A stretch of 64,000 nucleotides of DNA from Oligoflexus sp. (GTDB lineage Bacteria > Bdellovibrionota_B > Oligoflexia > Oligoflexales > Oligoflexaceae). The stretch is taken from assembly GCF_035712445.1 (NCBI RefSeq), contig NZ_DASTAT010000097.1, positions 1 to 64,000 on the forward strand, in the 5' to 3' direction. The translations under genes were made by a program, and so were the position numbers. Position 1 is the stretch's first letter. Every line of letters begins with the position of its first letter. The notes under the pieces were generated by a model. The model was not told where the DNA came from. It made no database searches and was given only the letters and a program-made list of their open reading frames with translations. Of the stretch, positions 17,291-26,828 are shown in pieces.

Positions 17291-19219
17291 ATGTCCCGAT
17301 CCGCACAGAAATCCGATCGCGTGGCGGAACTCGCCGCTGCGATTATGCATCACAAAAGGCTTTATTATGCGGGGAAACCGGAAGTTTCCGACGCTGTTTA
17401 CGATAAGCTTGAGCATGAGCTGCGGACGCTGGATCCCGAACATCCGGCCCTGCAGTATGTCGGCAGCGCCCCGAGCAGCAGCGGCGCCAAACGGCAGACG
17501 CATGATATTCCGATGCTCTCGCTCAATAAAACCTACAAGGAGGAAGACCTTGCCTCCTGGATGGGGAAAGAGGCCATCGTCGGCACTCCGAAAGTCGATG
17601 GCAATAGCCTCAGTTTGATCTATCGTCAGGGGGTTTTGGTGATGGCCAAGACAAGGGGCGATGGACGGGTGGGCGAGGACGTGACGGACAAGGTGCGGTG
17701 GATTCCTGACTGTCTGAAAAAACTGGATCAGCCGGTGGACCTTGACGTGCGTGGTGAAGTCTACTGCACGACCCATCAATTCGCGGGCCTTGTGCAGGAG
17801 ATGCTCGATCGTGGACTGGAGCGTCCCAACAATCCGCGCAATATCGTGGCCGGACTCCTGGGCCGCAAGCAGCACGTGGATCTTTGCCGCTTCTTTAATT
17901 TCTTCGCCTTTGAAGCCCTGGGTCCAGGCCTGGAAAAAATTCCCACGGAGATGGAAAAGTTTGATTGGCTTGATCAGCGTGGTTTCCGCGTGCCCTCGCA
18001 TAAACTTCTGCAAAGCGCCGAGGATATTTCCGCTTATTTGAGCGAAGTGAAGCGCTGGATGGAAGAAGGCGAAATCGCCTATGATGGTGCGGTCTTTTCT
18101 TATAATCGCCTCGCCCTTCATCAGCAGCTCGGCAGCACGGGGCATCACCCTCGTTACAAGCTCTCGTTCAAATGGCAAGGCCAGACGGCGATCGCTGTGA
18201 TTGATGAAATCGTCTGGGCCACATCGCGGCTCGGCATCATCACGCCGGTGGCTGTGATTGATCCTGTGAACCTGAGCGGAGCCAGGATCACCAATATCAC
18301 GCTCCATAACGCCGAGCATGTGAAGGCCTATAACCTGAAAAAAGGCGATCAGATTGAAATCGTGCGCTCGGGTGAAGTGATCCCCAAATTCCTGCAGGTC
18401 GTCCAGGCGAAAAGCGGAAATTATAAATGGCCTGAGAAATGCCCCTCGTGCCTCGGCAAGGTCGAGTTCGATGGCGTTCGCCTGAAATGCGTGAATCAGG
18501 ATGATTGCCCGGCGCAAAGATCCGGTTTTATTTTGAACTGGATCCGCGCGGCCGAGATTGATGATCTGAGCGAGAAGCGTTTGGAGCAACTCATTCAATG
18601 CGGGCTCGTCGAGCATGTGGCCGATCTTTACCGGCTGAAGGAAAAGGATTTTCTGCAGCTGCCCGCGACCAAGGAAAAGATGGCCGCGAAACTTTATAAC
18701 AATATCCAGGCCAGCTGCCAGCTGCCGCTCGCGAAGTTCCTCAATGGACTCGGGATCGAAGGGGCCGGCATGCGCACCTGGGAAAAACTCCTCGAACATT
18801 ACCCGACTTTGGATGCGATCCTGGGCATGACCGAGGCGGAGCTGACCGAGATCGAAGGCTTCGCTGAAAAATCCGCCGAACAGATCGTTCACGGTTTGAA
18901 GGTGAAAAAGCCTGTGATTCAGCGTCTTCTGAAAGTCGGCGTTCAGCCCCAGGCCCCGAAAAGGAAACATGCCCCGGGCAGCGGACCCTTGGCTGGCAAG
19001 CAGTTCGTCATCACCGGGTCCTTGTCGCGGCCGCGTGATGAAATTGAAAAAGCGATACGCGAGGCGGGTGGCAAGACCGGCTCCAGCGTTTCGAAGAATA
19101 CCTTTGCGCTCGTGACCAATGATACGGACACGGGTTCATCCAAGATGAAAAAAGCCAAGGAGCTTGGGATTCCTATTTGGAGTGAAGACCAGCTCATGGC
19201 CATGATGGAAGGACAATAG
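17291..19219 (+). CDS. ligA: NAD-dependent DNA ligase, atypical motif I
   Basis: A 642-residue ligase that seals nicks using NAD+. Domains in order: Ia (HKRLYYAGKPEVSDAVYDKL), adenylation domain with K101 in TPKVDGNS and TRGDGRVGEDVT, RGEVY, OB fold, four-Cys zinc finger (CPSC...C...C, ~residues 394-420), HhH repeats, and a C-terminal BRCT (GKQFVITGSLSRPRDEIEKA). Motif I usually reads E-x-K-x-D-G-L/V-A; here the Glu two residues before the lysine is Thr and the end is NS. ATG 17291 follows the methyltransferase stop by 2 bp. It could be a second, divergent ligase of the genome. Confidence 0.93.
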   Translation: MSRSAQKSDRVAELAAAIMHHKRLYYAGKPEVSDAVYDKLEHELRTLDPEHPALQYVGSAPSSSGAKRQTHDIPMLSLNKTYKEEDLASWMGKEAIVGTPKVDGNSLSLIYRQGVLVMAKTRGDGRVGEDVTDKVRWIPDCLKKLDQPVDLDVRGEVYCTTHQFAGLVQEMLDRGLERPNNPRNIVAGLLGRKQHVDLCRFFNFFAFEALGPGLEKIPTEMEKFDWLDQRGFRVPSHKLLQSAEDISAYLSEVKRWMEEGEIAYDGAVFSYNRLALHQQLGSTGHHPRYKLSFKWQGQTAIAVIDEIVWATSRLGIITPVAVIDPVNLSGARITNITLHNAEHVKAYNLKKGDQIEIVRSGEVIPKFLQVVQAKSGNYKWPEKCPSCLGKVEFDGVRLKCVNQDDCPAQRSGFILNWIRAAEIDDLSEKRLEQLIQCGLVEHVADLYRLKEKDFLQLPATKEKMAAKLYNNIQASCQLPLAKFLNGLGIEGAGMRTWEKLLEHYPTLDAILGMTEAELTEIEGFAEKSAEQIVHGLKVKKPVIQRLLKVGVQPQAPKRKHAPGSGPLAGKQFVITGSLSRPRDEIEKAIREAGGKTGSSVSKNTFALVTNDTDTGSSKMKKAKELGIPIWSEDQLMAMMEGQ

Positions 19220-19225
19220 AAGACC

Positions 19226-20068
19226 ATGGCAAGGATCGTCGGATTTCAGGGTTTGCCCGGTGCTTACAGTGAACTGGCCATATTGCAGTATTTTGGAAAA
19301 AAGGCAGCCCTCCGATTTAAACCCTTGCCTGCGTTTGAAACTGTTTTTACCGAACTCACCAAAGGCCGCATCACAGATGCCCTTTTACCCGTGGAGAATT
19401 CCCTGGCCGGGACCATCCATGAAAACTTCGATCATCTGGCACGATTTCCCGTGCAGATTGCAGGCGAAGTGATCCTGCGCGTGCAGCACTGCCTTTTGAT
19501 TCCGAAGAGCACAAAGCCCGCGGATGTCACGACGGTGATTTCCCATCCGCAGGCCCTGGCTCAGTGCGCCCAGTATATGCGCGAGCGTGGGCTTACGGCT
19601 CAGACGTTCTTTGATACGGCCGGGGCCGCTGAGCATCTGGGGCAGCATGCGCCGGCCAGGACCGCGGCGATCGCGAGTCTTCAGGCCGCGAAGCTTTATG
19701 GGCTGAAGGTGATGGCGCGCGACATCGCGGATCGCGGAGAAAACTACACCCGCTTTTTGCACATTCAAAAGCTGAGTAAAAAGGTCGAGAAGAAATCCCG
19801 CAAGGAGGGACGTACGTTCAGCCTTATCCTCCTTTATTCTGGCGAAGGCTTTGCGCGCATCGGCCCCCTCTGCGGAATTCTGCAGAGCCTCGGCATCGAG
19901 CTGGTGCACTGCGAAGCGCGCCCGACCAAGGATGCGGCCTGGACCTATTATTATTTTCTGGAAGTGGCGGCTGGACCTGAACATCCGGCCTGGGATCTGG
20001 CGCTCAAGACTCTGGCATCCATGACGCGGACGCTGAAAGTACTTGGCAGCTATGCATCGCAGCGCTAA
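19226..20068 (+). CDS. pheA: Prephenate dehydratase
   Basis: Converts prephenate to phenylpyruvate in phenylalanine synthesis. The 280-residue monofunctional form has an N-terminal substrate domain (FQGLPGAYSELA; LLPVENSLAGTIHENFDHL; catalytic block NYTRFLHI) and a C-terminal ACT domain (IGPLCGILQSLGIELVHCEARPTKD) that normally binds Phe for feedback control. The usual ESRP of the ACT domain reads EARP. No chorismate mutase domain is fused. It starts 6 bp after ligA and is probably in the same transcript. Confidence 0.93.
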   Translation: MARIVGFQGLPGAYSELAILQYFGKKAALRFKPLPAFETVFTELTKGRITDALLPVENSLAGTIHENFDHLARFPVQIAGEVILRVQHCLLIPKSTKPADVTTVISHPQALAQCAQYMRERGLTAQTFFDTAGAAEHLGQHAPARTAAIASLQAAKLYGLKVMARDIADRGENYTRFLHIQKLSKKVEKKSRKEGRTFSLILLYSGEGFARIGPLCGILQSLGIELVHCEARPTKDAAWTYYYFLEVAAGPEHPAWDLALKTLASMTRTLKVLGSYASQR

Positions 20069-20110
20069 TTTAAAGAGCTTATTTTCCATCGACCCCCCAA
20101 GGAGTCCTGC

Positions 20111-21694
20111 ATGAGACTGACTCAGTTTGCGCCTATTTTTTTGCCTCTTGGGCTGCTTTTTAACGCCTGTGCGACGACACAAGCACCCGAGGCTGTCGTG
20201 AAGGATAAAAAGGAACACGTTTTGCAAGGTCAGCCCCAACCGGAAGTTTGGTTTCAAGGTACTCCGGAGCAGGCTTTCGCTCAGGCCAAGGCCGACAACA
20301 AACTGCTGTTTGTATACTGGGGCGCGGTCTGGTGCCCGCCCTGCAATGAATTGAAGTCCGAGGTCTTTTCCAAGCCTCGATTTGCGGAACTGATGAAGAA
20401 CTTTGTCCCGGTTTATTTGGATGGTGACACCGACCAGGCTCAGGTTTGGGGCGAACGCCTGTCGGCGTCCGGTTATCCCACGGTTCTGGTTTTAACGCCA
20501 GATGGGCGGGAACTGTATCGCCTGAGCACCAGTCTGAATGAAGACGAGTTCCATGCGGCGGTTCAGCCGGTCCTGAAAGAGAACCAAAACTTCGCGGAAG
20601 CCTTCAAACGACTGGAAAACCGTGAAACCAAAGCCGACGACTGGAAAATCCTTGCATACACCAGCTGGGATCAATTGCCGGAAGGCCGTTATACAGGCGA
20701 CCGGCTTTTGAATGCAGCCAAACGCGCGGCCGATAAAGTTCCGGCGAACATGCCCAAGGAAAAGGCTATTTTCGCCGCCAATCTTTTGAATCTCGCCAAC
20801 ATGCAAAAGGATGACAAGGAATCGGCCAATAGCCTTGCTGATATTAAAATCGAATCGAAGCGCTATCTGGATGCGATTTTTGCGAACAAGGACACGATTC
20901 AGGCCGCTCGTTCCTTTGTGAATTACAGCGCCAAGCCCACTGTGGAATTTCTCCTGGGCAAGCCGAAAGGCAAGCCCTATGACGATCTGAAAAAGCGCTG
21001 GCTGAAAGCGGCGGCTGAAATCGCGGCCAACCCGAATAACTCCGTGGACACAAGACTTGCCGCATGGAATCCGGCAATTGAATTTCAAAAGCTCGAAGCA
21101 CCGGATGCCGCTGTTCCCGCCAAACTCAAGGCGGATGTTCAGGCTGCTGCCGCCGAGGCTGATAAGAATGCCGAGACAGCTTTTGAACGTCATGCTGTGA
21201 TTTCGTCGGCAGCGTATATGCTGCGGCAGGTTGGGGACTTTGATGGCGCGCGGAAGCTTCTGGAAACCGAAGCCGCAAAGACCGACACGCCCTGGTACTA
21301 TTACAGCAGTCTGGCTTCATTGGAGCAGGAATTGAAAAACGAAAAAGCCGCACAAACCTGGGCTGCCAAGGCTCGCGAGTCCGTAGTGGGACGTGCGAGC
21401 AGGATTCAATGGATTACCAATGACATCATCCTGAATGCCAAGATCAAGAATGCTGACCAAAAGGCCTACATGTTGAACCTTACGAAGGAATACTATGAAA
21501 CGGCCACAACCTTGGATGATGGTTTTTCAGGACGCAATTGGGCGCGCGCGAAGAAAGTGAGTGATTCCTTGAAGGATTGGCACAAGGATCCGGCTTTCAC
21601 GGCATTATTTTCGACCTATGAAAAGAAATGCAGTGGACTTGAGAAGGAAAGCCAGAAAAACTGCGAGAAGCATTTTGCTGAATTAAAGGATTAA
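20111..21694 (+). CDS. Lipoprotein with an N-terminal thioredoxin fold
   Basis: A 527-residue lipoprotein (lipobox LLFNAC, Cys20). Residues ~45-165 form a thioredoxin domain with active site WCPPC (Cys75, Cys78) and the cis-Pro region GYPTVLVL. The long C-terminal part (~170-527) is helical and Ala/Lys-rich, resembling tetratricopeptide-type repeats, but I identify no family. It likely acts as a periplasmic disulfide or redox protein. A clear SD (AAGGAGTCCTGC) precedes ATG 20111. Confidence 0.85.
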   Translation: MRLTQFAPIFLPLGLLFNACATTQAPEAVVKDKKEHVLQGQPQPEVWFQGTPEQAFAQAKADNKLLFVYWGAVWCPPCNELKSEVFSKPRFAELMKNFVPVYLDGDTDQAQVWGERLSASGYPTVLVLTPDGRELYRLSTSLNEDEFHAAVQPVLKENQNFAEAFKRLENRETKADDWKILAYTSWDQLPEGRYTGDRLLNAAKRAADKVPANMPKEKAIFAANLLNLANMQKDDKESANSLADIKIESKRYLDAIFANKDTIQAARSFVNYSAKPTVEFLLGKPKGKPYDDLKKRWLKAAAEIAANPNNSVDTRLAAWNPAIEFQKLEAPDAAVPAKLKADVQAAAAEADKNAETAFERHAVISSAAYMLRQVGDFDGARKLLETEAAKTDTPWYYYSSLASLEQELKNEKAAQTWAAKARESVVGRASRIQWITNDIILNAKIKNADQKAYMLNLTKEYYETATTLDDGFSGRNWARAKKVSDSLKDWHKDPAFTALFSTYEKKCSGLEKESQKNCEKHFAELKD

Positions 21695-21713
21695 CAAAAC
21701 CGAAGGGGTGGCC

Positions 21714-22706
21714 ATGCGATTTCTCGTGATAGGTGGAGCAGGATATATCGGTTCTCATTTTGTATGGGAGGCCCTGCGTCAGGGTCATAGCTGTGTGGTG
21801 TACGATAACCTGAGTCGCGGCCATCGCGCATCGGTCCCCCGTGAAGTGAAGCTGATCCAGGCGGATCTTTTGGACAAGGAAACTCTGCGGGCGACGCTGC
21901 GGGAAGATCACTTCGATGGCATCTTCCACTTCGCGGCCTTTGCCCTTGTCGGTGAATCCGTTCAGGAGCCCGACCTTTACTATGAAAACAATGGGGAAGG
22001 CGTACGCTGTCTTTTGAATGCCATGCGTGCGGAAAAATCCACGGCAGGGCTGGTCTTTTCCTCGACCTGCGCGATCTTTGGAACACCGAACAAGGTGCCG
22101 ATGGTGGAGCATGATCCCAAGCTTCCCATCTCGCCTTATGGCCGCTCGAAACTCGTCGCAGAATGGTTGATAGAAGATGCCTGCCGGGCCTATGGCCTGC
22201 GTGCCATGGCGCTGCGTTACTTCAATGCCTGCGGTGCGGATCCGAGCGGTGAGATTGGTGAGGATCATCAGCCTGAAACGCATTTGATTCCCAATGTGAT
22301 TTCCTCGGCGCTTTCCGGCAAGGAACTTTCCATCTTCGGCAACGATTTCCCGACTCGTGACGGTACCTGCGTGCGTGACTATATTCACGTGTCGGACCTT
22401 GCGGATGCGCATATCAAGGCTGCCCAGCATATTCTGAGTTTGAAACCTGGGGCTTTTGATGTGGTGAATCTGGGGACAGGCCGCGGTTATAGCAACCTTG
22501 AAATCGTGCAGGCGGTTGAACGCGTCCTTGGGCGGAAGATCCCTTACAAGTTCGCGGATCGCCGTCCCGGTGATCCAGCCGAGCTTTATGCGGATAACAC
22601 CAAGGCCAAGCAGGTGCTTGGCTTTACAAGTCGTCACTCGGATCTGGAGACGATTATCAGCACGGCCCTGGCCTGGCACAGAAAACATCCCAAAGGCTTT
22701 GCCTAA
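21714..22706 (+). CDS. galE: UDP-glucose 4-epimerase
   Basis: Interconverts UDP-glucose and UDP-galactose (or the GlcNAc/GalNAc forms) for surface glycans. An extended SDR of 330 residues: NAD motif GGAGYIGSH, FSSTCAIFG, catalytic YGRSK (Tyr/Lys), and the family block RYFNACGAD. ATG 21714 is preferred to GTG 21708 because of the spacing from GAAGGGG. It ends 3 bp from the convergent phosphoethanolamine transferase gene. Confidence 0.95.
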   Translation: MRFLVIGGAGYIGSHFVWEALRQGHSCVVYDNLSRGHRASVPREVKLIQADLLDKETLRATLREDHFDGIFHFAAFALVGESVQEPDLYYENNGEGVRCLLNAMRAEKSTAGLVFSSTCAIFGTPNKVPMVEHDPKLPISPYGRSKLVAEWLIEDACRAYGLRAMALRYFNACGADPSGEIGEDHQPETHLIPNVISSALSGKELSIFGNDFPTRDGTCVRDYIHVSDLADAHIKAAQHILSLKPGAFDVVNLGTGRGYSNLEIVQAVERVLGRKIPYKFADRRPGDPAELYADNTKAKQVLGFTSRHSDLETIISTALAWHRKHPKGFA

Positions 22707-22709
22707 GGT

Positions 22710-24413
22710 TTATTTTTGCAGGTAAGGTGGGCCGCTCCGAGACGATGAGCTGGCCCGCATCCCTTCCACGATATTATCCCTCGCATTCCAGGCGCTGCCT
22801 TCCAGCCCTAAAAGTCCGGCCACGGTCGGCGTCAGCTGAAAGGTCGAGAACGGCTTTGCAGCCTTCTGTCTCAGGAATTGGAGTTCCTCGCTCTCCTGCG
22901 CGGCATGAGCCTGCGAATAGCCGATGATGAAGGGGACTTCGCGCATGGCTGGTGTCACACGGTCTTCGCTGTGACCTGCGAAGTTATCACTGTTATAGAC
23001 CTCTTCCCCATGATCCGAAAAATAGACGAAGAGAGAGTCCTGGGCCGCGGCGTTCAGCCGATCCATGATGGAACCCAGGACCTTGTCCTGATAGGCCACG
23101 GCATTATCATAGTGATTGATGATAGAGCGGGCTTTGGCGTCACGGGCGGCGTTTGGAATCGGGATGTCATCCGTATCGGTGAAGCGACGCTCGGCCTTGG
23201 GATAACGCTTTTCATAGATGAAGTGCGTGCCCATGAGGTGCACGAAGATCATCTGTTTTTCGCCGGTCTTTTGGGAGGCGTCGATGACCTGATGCAAAGG
23301 GTCGAGAACCTTTTCATCAAAGCTGGAGCTGTTGTCGGCTTCACCCGCGCTCGATACATCCTGATTCACAAAATAAGTGGTGTCCGTGGTGCGACCCAGT
23401 TCCACTATGAAATTATCCCCAAAACCGCTGGGAGCCTGGTTGGAAATCCAGGTCGTCTTATAGCCCGCGGCCCGGGCAATCTCGATCATTGTGGGCCCTT
23501 CGCAATGCAGCGAAGCGGGATCAAAGCCCCGGGAACAAAAGGCTCCGATGACTCCCGGCAAAGTGCTGGCGACTGGTGCCGTGCCTTGGGTAAAGACGAC
23601 GAGTCGGTCCTTCATGGATTCAAGGGATGGAGTCGTCGGACGGTGATAACCATAAATTCCCATGTGACGGCGCGTGGTTGATTCGCCGATCACGACCACG
23701 ACCAGGGACGGCAGCTTGGGTTTGGTGTGACGAAGCTCCAAGGGATTGCGCGCTTCGGACCTTTGTTTCCAAAAGGTCCGGGCCTTCTCACGCGCCTGCA
23801 TAACCCCCTGGTACCGGGTAAAAGTTGTAGCCAAGCGATCAACGTACGCGAGTTCATGAAAATCGAGGGCGACCTGCTTGAGCTGGCCACCTGATCTTAA
23901 AAGGGAAGGAAGAGTCGCGACCAGCGCGAGGGACATAAGGAATAACGTGGGCTTTAACGTCTGAGGGCGCGCCGTGCGGAAATAAAGCAATGTCACGACA
24001 AGCCCAAGGATCAAGTAAAGGCCTGAAGTGAGTGCCAGGGAATAGCCATAGGTATTCAGAAATTCCGTCGTTTCACTGACGTTGGAATGAAGGGTCGTTG
24101 CAAAAGTAATGATCGAGATGGGGCTTTTGAAGATGCCGATATTCATCACATTGGGCAAAGACATAAGGAAGCCAAGGATAATCACAGCGCCCCCGCACAA
24201 AGCCCCAATTCTTCGCGGCAAGGTCGTCACGGCCATCTGCAAAAGAGTGAGGCTGGCGAGAATGCTCCAGCCATGGAAATCGAGTGAGAAGACATTATCC
24301 ATCCAGGATTTGAATAGGACAGGGATCGCCTGGATAGCCAAGGCTGCCAGAAGACTGATGAGTATGAAGGAGTACTTGTTATTTCTTGAAGGAATTGAAG
24401 AACCCGTATTCAC
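22710..24413 (-). CDS. Phosphoethanolamine transferase (EptA/CptA-like, sulfatase fold)
   Basis: A 567-residue inner-membrane enzyme: about five N-terminal membrane helices, then a periplasmic alkaline-phosphatase-fold domain. The metal/nucleophile block VVVVIGESTTRRHMGIYGY contains the catalytic Thr. Later landmarks are FVHLMGTHF, YDNAVAYQDKVLG and the zinc-ligand motif FSDHGEEV...GHSE. Relatives move phosphoethanolamine to lipid A or core sugars, which can alter resistance to cationic peptides. It starts at GTG 24413 with GAGG 7 bp upstream. The substrate assignment is by family only. Confidence 0.88.
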   Translation of the reverse strand: MNTGSSIPSRNNKYSFILISLLAALAIQAIPVLFKSWMDNVFSLDFHGWSILASLTLLQMAVTTLPRRIGALCGGAVIILGFLMSLPNVMNIGIFKSPISIITFATTLHSNVSETTEFLNTYGYSLALTSGLYLILGLVVTLLYFRTARPQTLKPTLFLMSLALVATLPSLLRSGGQLKQVALDFHELAYVDRLATTFTRYQGVMQAREKARTFWKQRSEARNPLELRHTKPKLPSLVVVVIGESTTRRHMGIYGYHRPTTPSLESMKDRLVVFTQGTAPVASTLPGVIGAFCSRGFDPASLHCEGPTMIEIARAAGYKTTWISNQAPSGFGDNFIVELGRTTDTTYFVNQDVSSAGEADNSSSFDEKVLDPLHQVIDASQKTGEKQMIFVHLMGTHFIYEKRYPKAERRFTDTDDIPIPNAARDAKARSIINHYDNAVAYQDKVLGSIMDRLNAAAQDSLFVYFSDHGEEVYNSDNFAGHSEDRVTPAMREVPFIIGYSQAHAAQESEELQFLRQKAAKPFSTFQLTPTVAGLLGLEGSAWNARDNIVEGMRASSSSRSGPPYLQK

Positions 24414-24425
24414 TTTATACCTCAG

Positions 24426-24437
24426 GAGAATATTCTC
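24426..24437. promoter_or_regulatory. 12-bp palindrome upstream of the phosphoethanolamine transferase gene
   Basis: GAGAATATTCTC is a perfect palindrome 12 bp before the start codon, enclosed by a wider inverted pair CCTCAG (24420-24425) / CTGAGG (24448-24453). It could be an operator or a leader hairpin. The evidence is symmetry and position only. The rest of the 24414-24559 gap shows nothing else. Confidence 0.3.
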
Positions 24438-24559
24438 TTTATAGGTTCTGAGGTCTTACAAAGTTTTACGGGAAAACGCTGTCCTGGAGTTGCGCTTTTC
24501 AGAATTCTTTAAGGTATCATGTCCGCACTTGGCCTGGATTGCGCGTAGTAGGGGAAATA

Positions 24560-26614
24560 CTAAGGCAACAGCTCAAAGCTCCCGGCAGGCAGGCCGCCTG
24601 TCAGCAAGCCTGGATTCTGCGAATCCATCTCATAGCGGATGCTATTACCAAAACGATCCACGATCGTAATTTCGTAAATGTGGAAACGACCTGACGGATG
24701 GCGCGCATCCAGATTCAATTCCACACGCCTTTTCCCAGCCACTTCCCCAAGGTCGATGCCATAGATCGTCTTATAGAAACCCTGATCTGTCGCATGACGC
24801 AAACTCAGCTGGACCTGCTTGATACTGGATTCATCCTTTATATCCAGATCGACGAAGGCACGCTCGTTACGCTTTTGCTGGGGGGTGATGAAGGCAAGGC
24901 CCATCAATTGCGGCGCCTGGCTTTCCTGCTTGAGCCCCTGATAAACGGTGAAACGAGGCGCTGGTATCTGGGTGTCGGCAAGCAGGTTCGAATTTCCATC
25001 CAGACTGTAATAAGTGCGGTTATCCATCGCGTCTTCAAATCCCAGGCTATCCAAACGATACTCGCCATCGACAGTCAGATGCGGAATCTCCATATCAATC
25101 CGATAATTTTGACCGTCGAGCTTCTGCCACTGAAGGATGGGTTCCAGGCTCTGAGCCCCGGACCGCATGACCAGGCGTATCCGCTGCAGCTGGGAATTCT
25201 CGTCAATCACCATGTTAAACGAGAGTTTGCCGCCCGCTTCGATAAGCTCAGGCAGTGCCGACATCTGAAGTAGCACGGGACCGCGGCCATCGTTGTCATA
25301 GGACCAGTTCACCATGGACGCAGGACTCAGCCACGGATGCCCAAAAAACTCGGTCCAGGCTCCTACGCTGAACAGCGAAAGCTTGTGACCGAGAATATCC
25401 GTCAAATCCAGGTTACTTACATAAACTTCGCCGTTGGCAGGAAAGGCATCCACAGGAAAGACCAGCTGATAACGCCCAGCCCCCAGATCACGGCTCGCAA
25501 AGGGTTCGCTATTGATGCGCCGGTAGATCGAGGAATCCGCATAAGCAAGACTCGCAAAGAGCGAGCGGAGGGGCAGATCCGATCCCACAGTGATCTCCAG
25601 GACCAGGTGTTGATCCTGCCGATAAAGAATAGGGTTCTGGGTCAAGGCCAGCGGCGTGGTATTCGAAGCCTGAAAGAAGTTCAAGATCCTAAAATCAATC
25701 GCACTGTAAACGTTCACATCCTGGCGATCACTTGCGTTTTCACCGAGCAAACAAAGACTCCAGACTTTGTCAGGTTCAGTACTGATCATACGCGGATCAA
25801 TGGTGATCGCCTGATCCAGCGGAAGACTTGAGCTGTAAACGCTCAACTGGTCACAGGCGAGTTCATCCTTGGGGCCGAGTGCATAACGGTAGGCGGTTAA
25901 AGCGGGGCCCTTCACGAAGCCGGTCCAGGTCTCCTGAAGAGTCATGGGCACAGTCTGATCGAGGGAGGCAACGAGGCCCTTTTTCATGACGCGGAGAGCC
26001 GCCACATCCTGATCGCTTAAACGCAGGCGTTCCATGCGATCATTGGCCGCATAAAGAAAACAGTAATCCATAACCGAACGGGTATCATAGGTACCGAGCT
26101 GCAGCGCATCCTCACCTTCGCCGGAGGTTTGATCCTGCCCGCAGCTTTTATTATCACGACGATTCATTTCATGATGAAGACCCAGAGCATGACCAAACTC
26201 ATGCAGGGCAATATTGGATGCGCAGACGCTGCCGGAAAAAACACCAGCGCAGCGGCTTTTCAAACCCATGACAAGGTTTTGCGTCAAACCCGAATTCTCA
26301 CGACCAATCTTGATGGTCTGACTGACCCCGGCATTTTCATCGAAGCTGATGCGGATGCCAGCGTCGCTTGCGTTACATAGGTTCCAGCCTGAAAATTGGA
26401 TGCCAGCCCGCGCATATTCGGAGCTTACAGCCTCTTGAATGATGGCACGATCGCGTTCAAAACCCCGGGCCTGTTCGAAGCAGACAGGAATCATATCCTG
26501 AAGCCAACGATCATCCTCGCGGCTCACGTAGGCATCGAGTTCTGCATGATTGTGGGGGCGTTCACAGGCGGCCACGAGCAGCAGGAATAAAGCCAGGTTG
26601 CGAAGATGATTCAT
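24560..26614 (-). CDS. Lipoprotein metzincin metalloprotease
   Basis: A 684-residue lipoprotein (lipobox VAAC, Cys17) with an N-terminal metzincin protease domain. The zinc motif HEFGHALGLHHE (H138, E139, H142, H148) is complete and is followed by the Met-turn SVMDY (Met182), so it should be active. The rest (~250-684) is beta-rich and looks like repeated Ig-like or adhesion modules (LDIKDESSIKQVQLSLR). Start at ATG 26614 after GGATGGA gives the lipobox. Likely a surface or periplasmic protease; the target is unknown. Confidence 0.86.
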   Translation of the reverse strand: MNHLRNLALFLLLVAACERPHNHAELDAYVSREDDRWLQDMIPVCFEQARGFERDRAIIQEAVSSEYARAGIQFSGWNLCNASDAGIRISFDENAGVSQTIKIGRENSGLTQNLVMGLKSRCAGVFSGSVCASNIALHEFGHALGLHHEMNRRDNKSCGQDQTSGEGEDALQLGTYDTRSVMDYCFLYAANDRMERLRLSDQDVAALRVMKKGLVASLDQTVPMTLQETWTGFVKGPALTAYRYALGPKDELACDQLSVYSSSLPLDQAITIDPRMISTEPDKVWSLCLLGENASDRQDVNVYSAIDFRILNFFQASNTTPLALTQNPILYRQDQHLVLEITVGSDLPLRSLFASLAYADSSIYRRINSEPFASRDLGAGRYQLVFPVDAFPANGEVYVSNLDLTDILGHKLSLFSVGAWTEFFGHPWLSPASMVNWSYDNDGRGPVLLQMSALPELIEAGGKLSFNMVIDENSQLQRIRLVMRSGAQSLEPILQWQKLDGQNYRIDMEIPHLTVDGEYRLDSLGFEDAMDNRTYYSLDGNSNLLADTQIPAPRFTVYQGLKQESQAPQLMGLAFITPQQKRNERAFVDLDIKDESSIKQVQLSLRHATDQGFYKTIYGIDLGEVAGKRRVELNLDARHPSGRFHIYEITIVDRFGNSIRYEMDSQNPGLLTGGLPAGSFELLP

Positions 26615-26828
26615 GAAAATCCATCCATGAAATGCGATGTTTATGACGCGGAGCTTATCCTTGTGAGTCATTTTGCTCTTGACCGGAATTGTGGGAGGCG
26701 CAAAAAAATTCCGAGATCCTGATGCGAGGGATCATGGCAGATTGAGGCTGAATTGCAGACAGAATTCAGGAGTTTGGGCGCGAACGGTTCGCATTTGTAA
26801 CCGGGCGCCCGTCGGGTCAAAGAAGGCC

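Noticed and set aside
17237..18970. Long open frame (577 codons) on the minus strand opposite ligA
   Set aside because: It is antisense to a fully recognisable DNA ligase, has no SD, and its translation is rich in His/Arg/Phe as expected for a shadow of a GC-rich gene.
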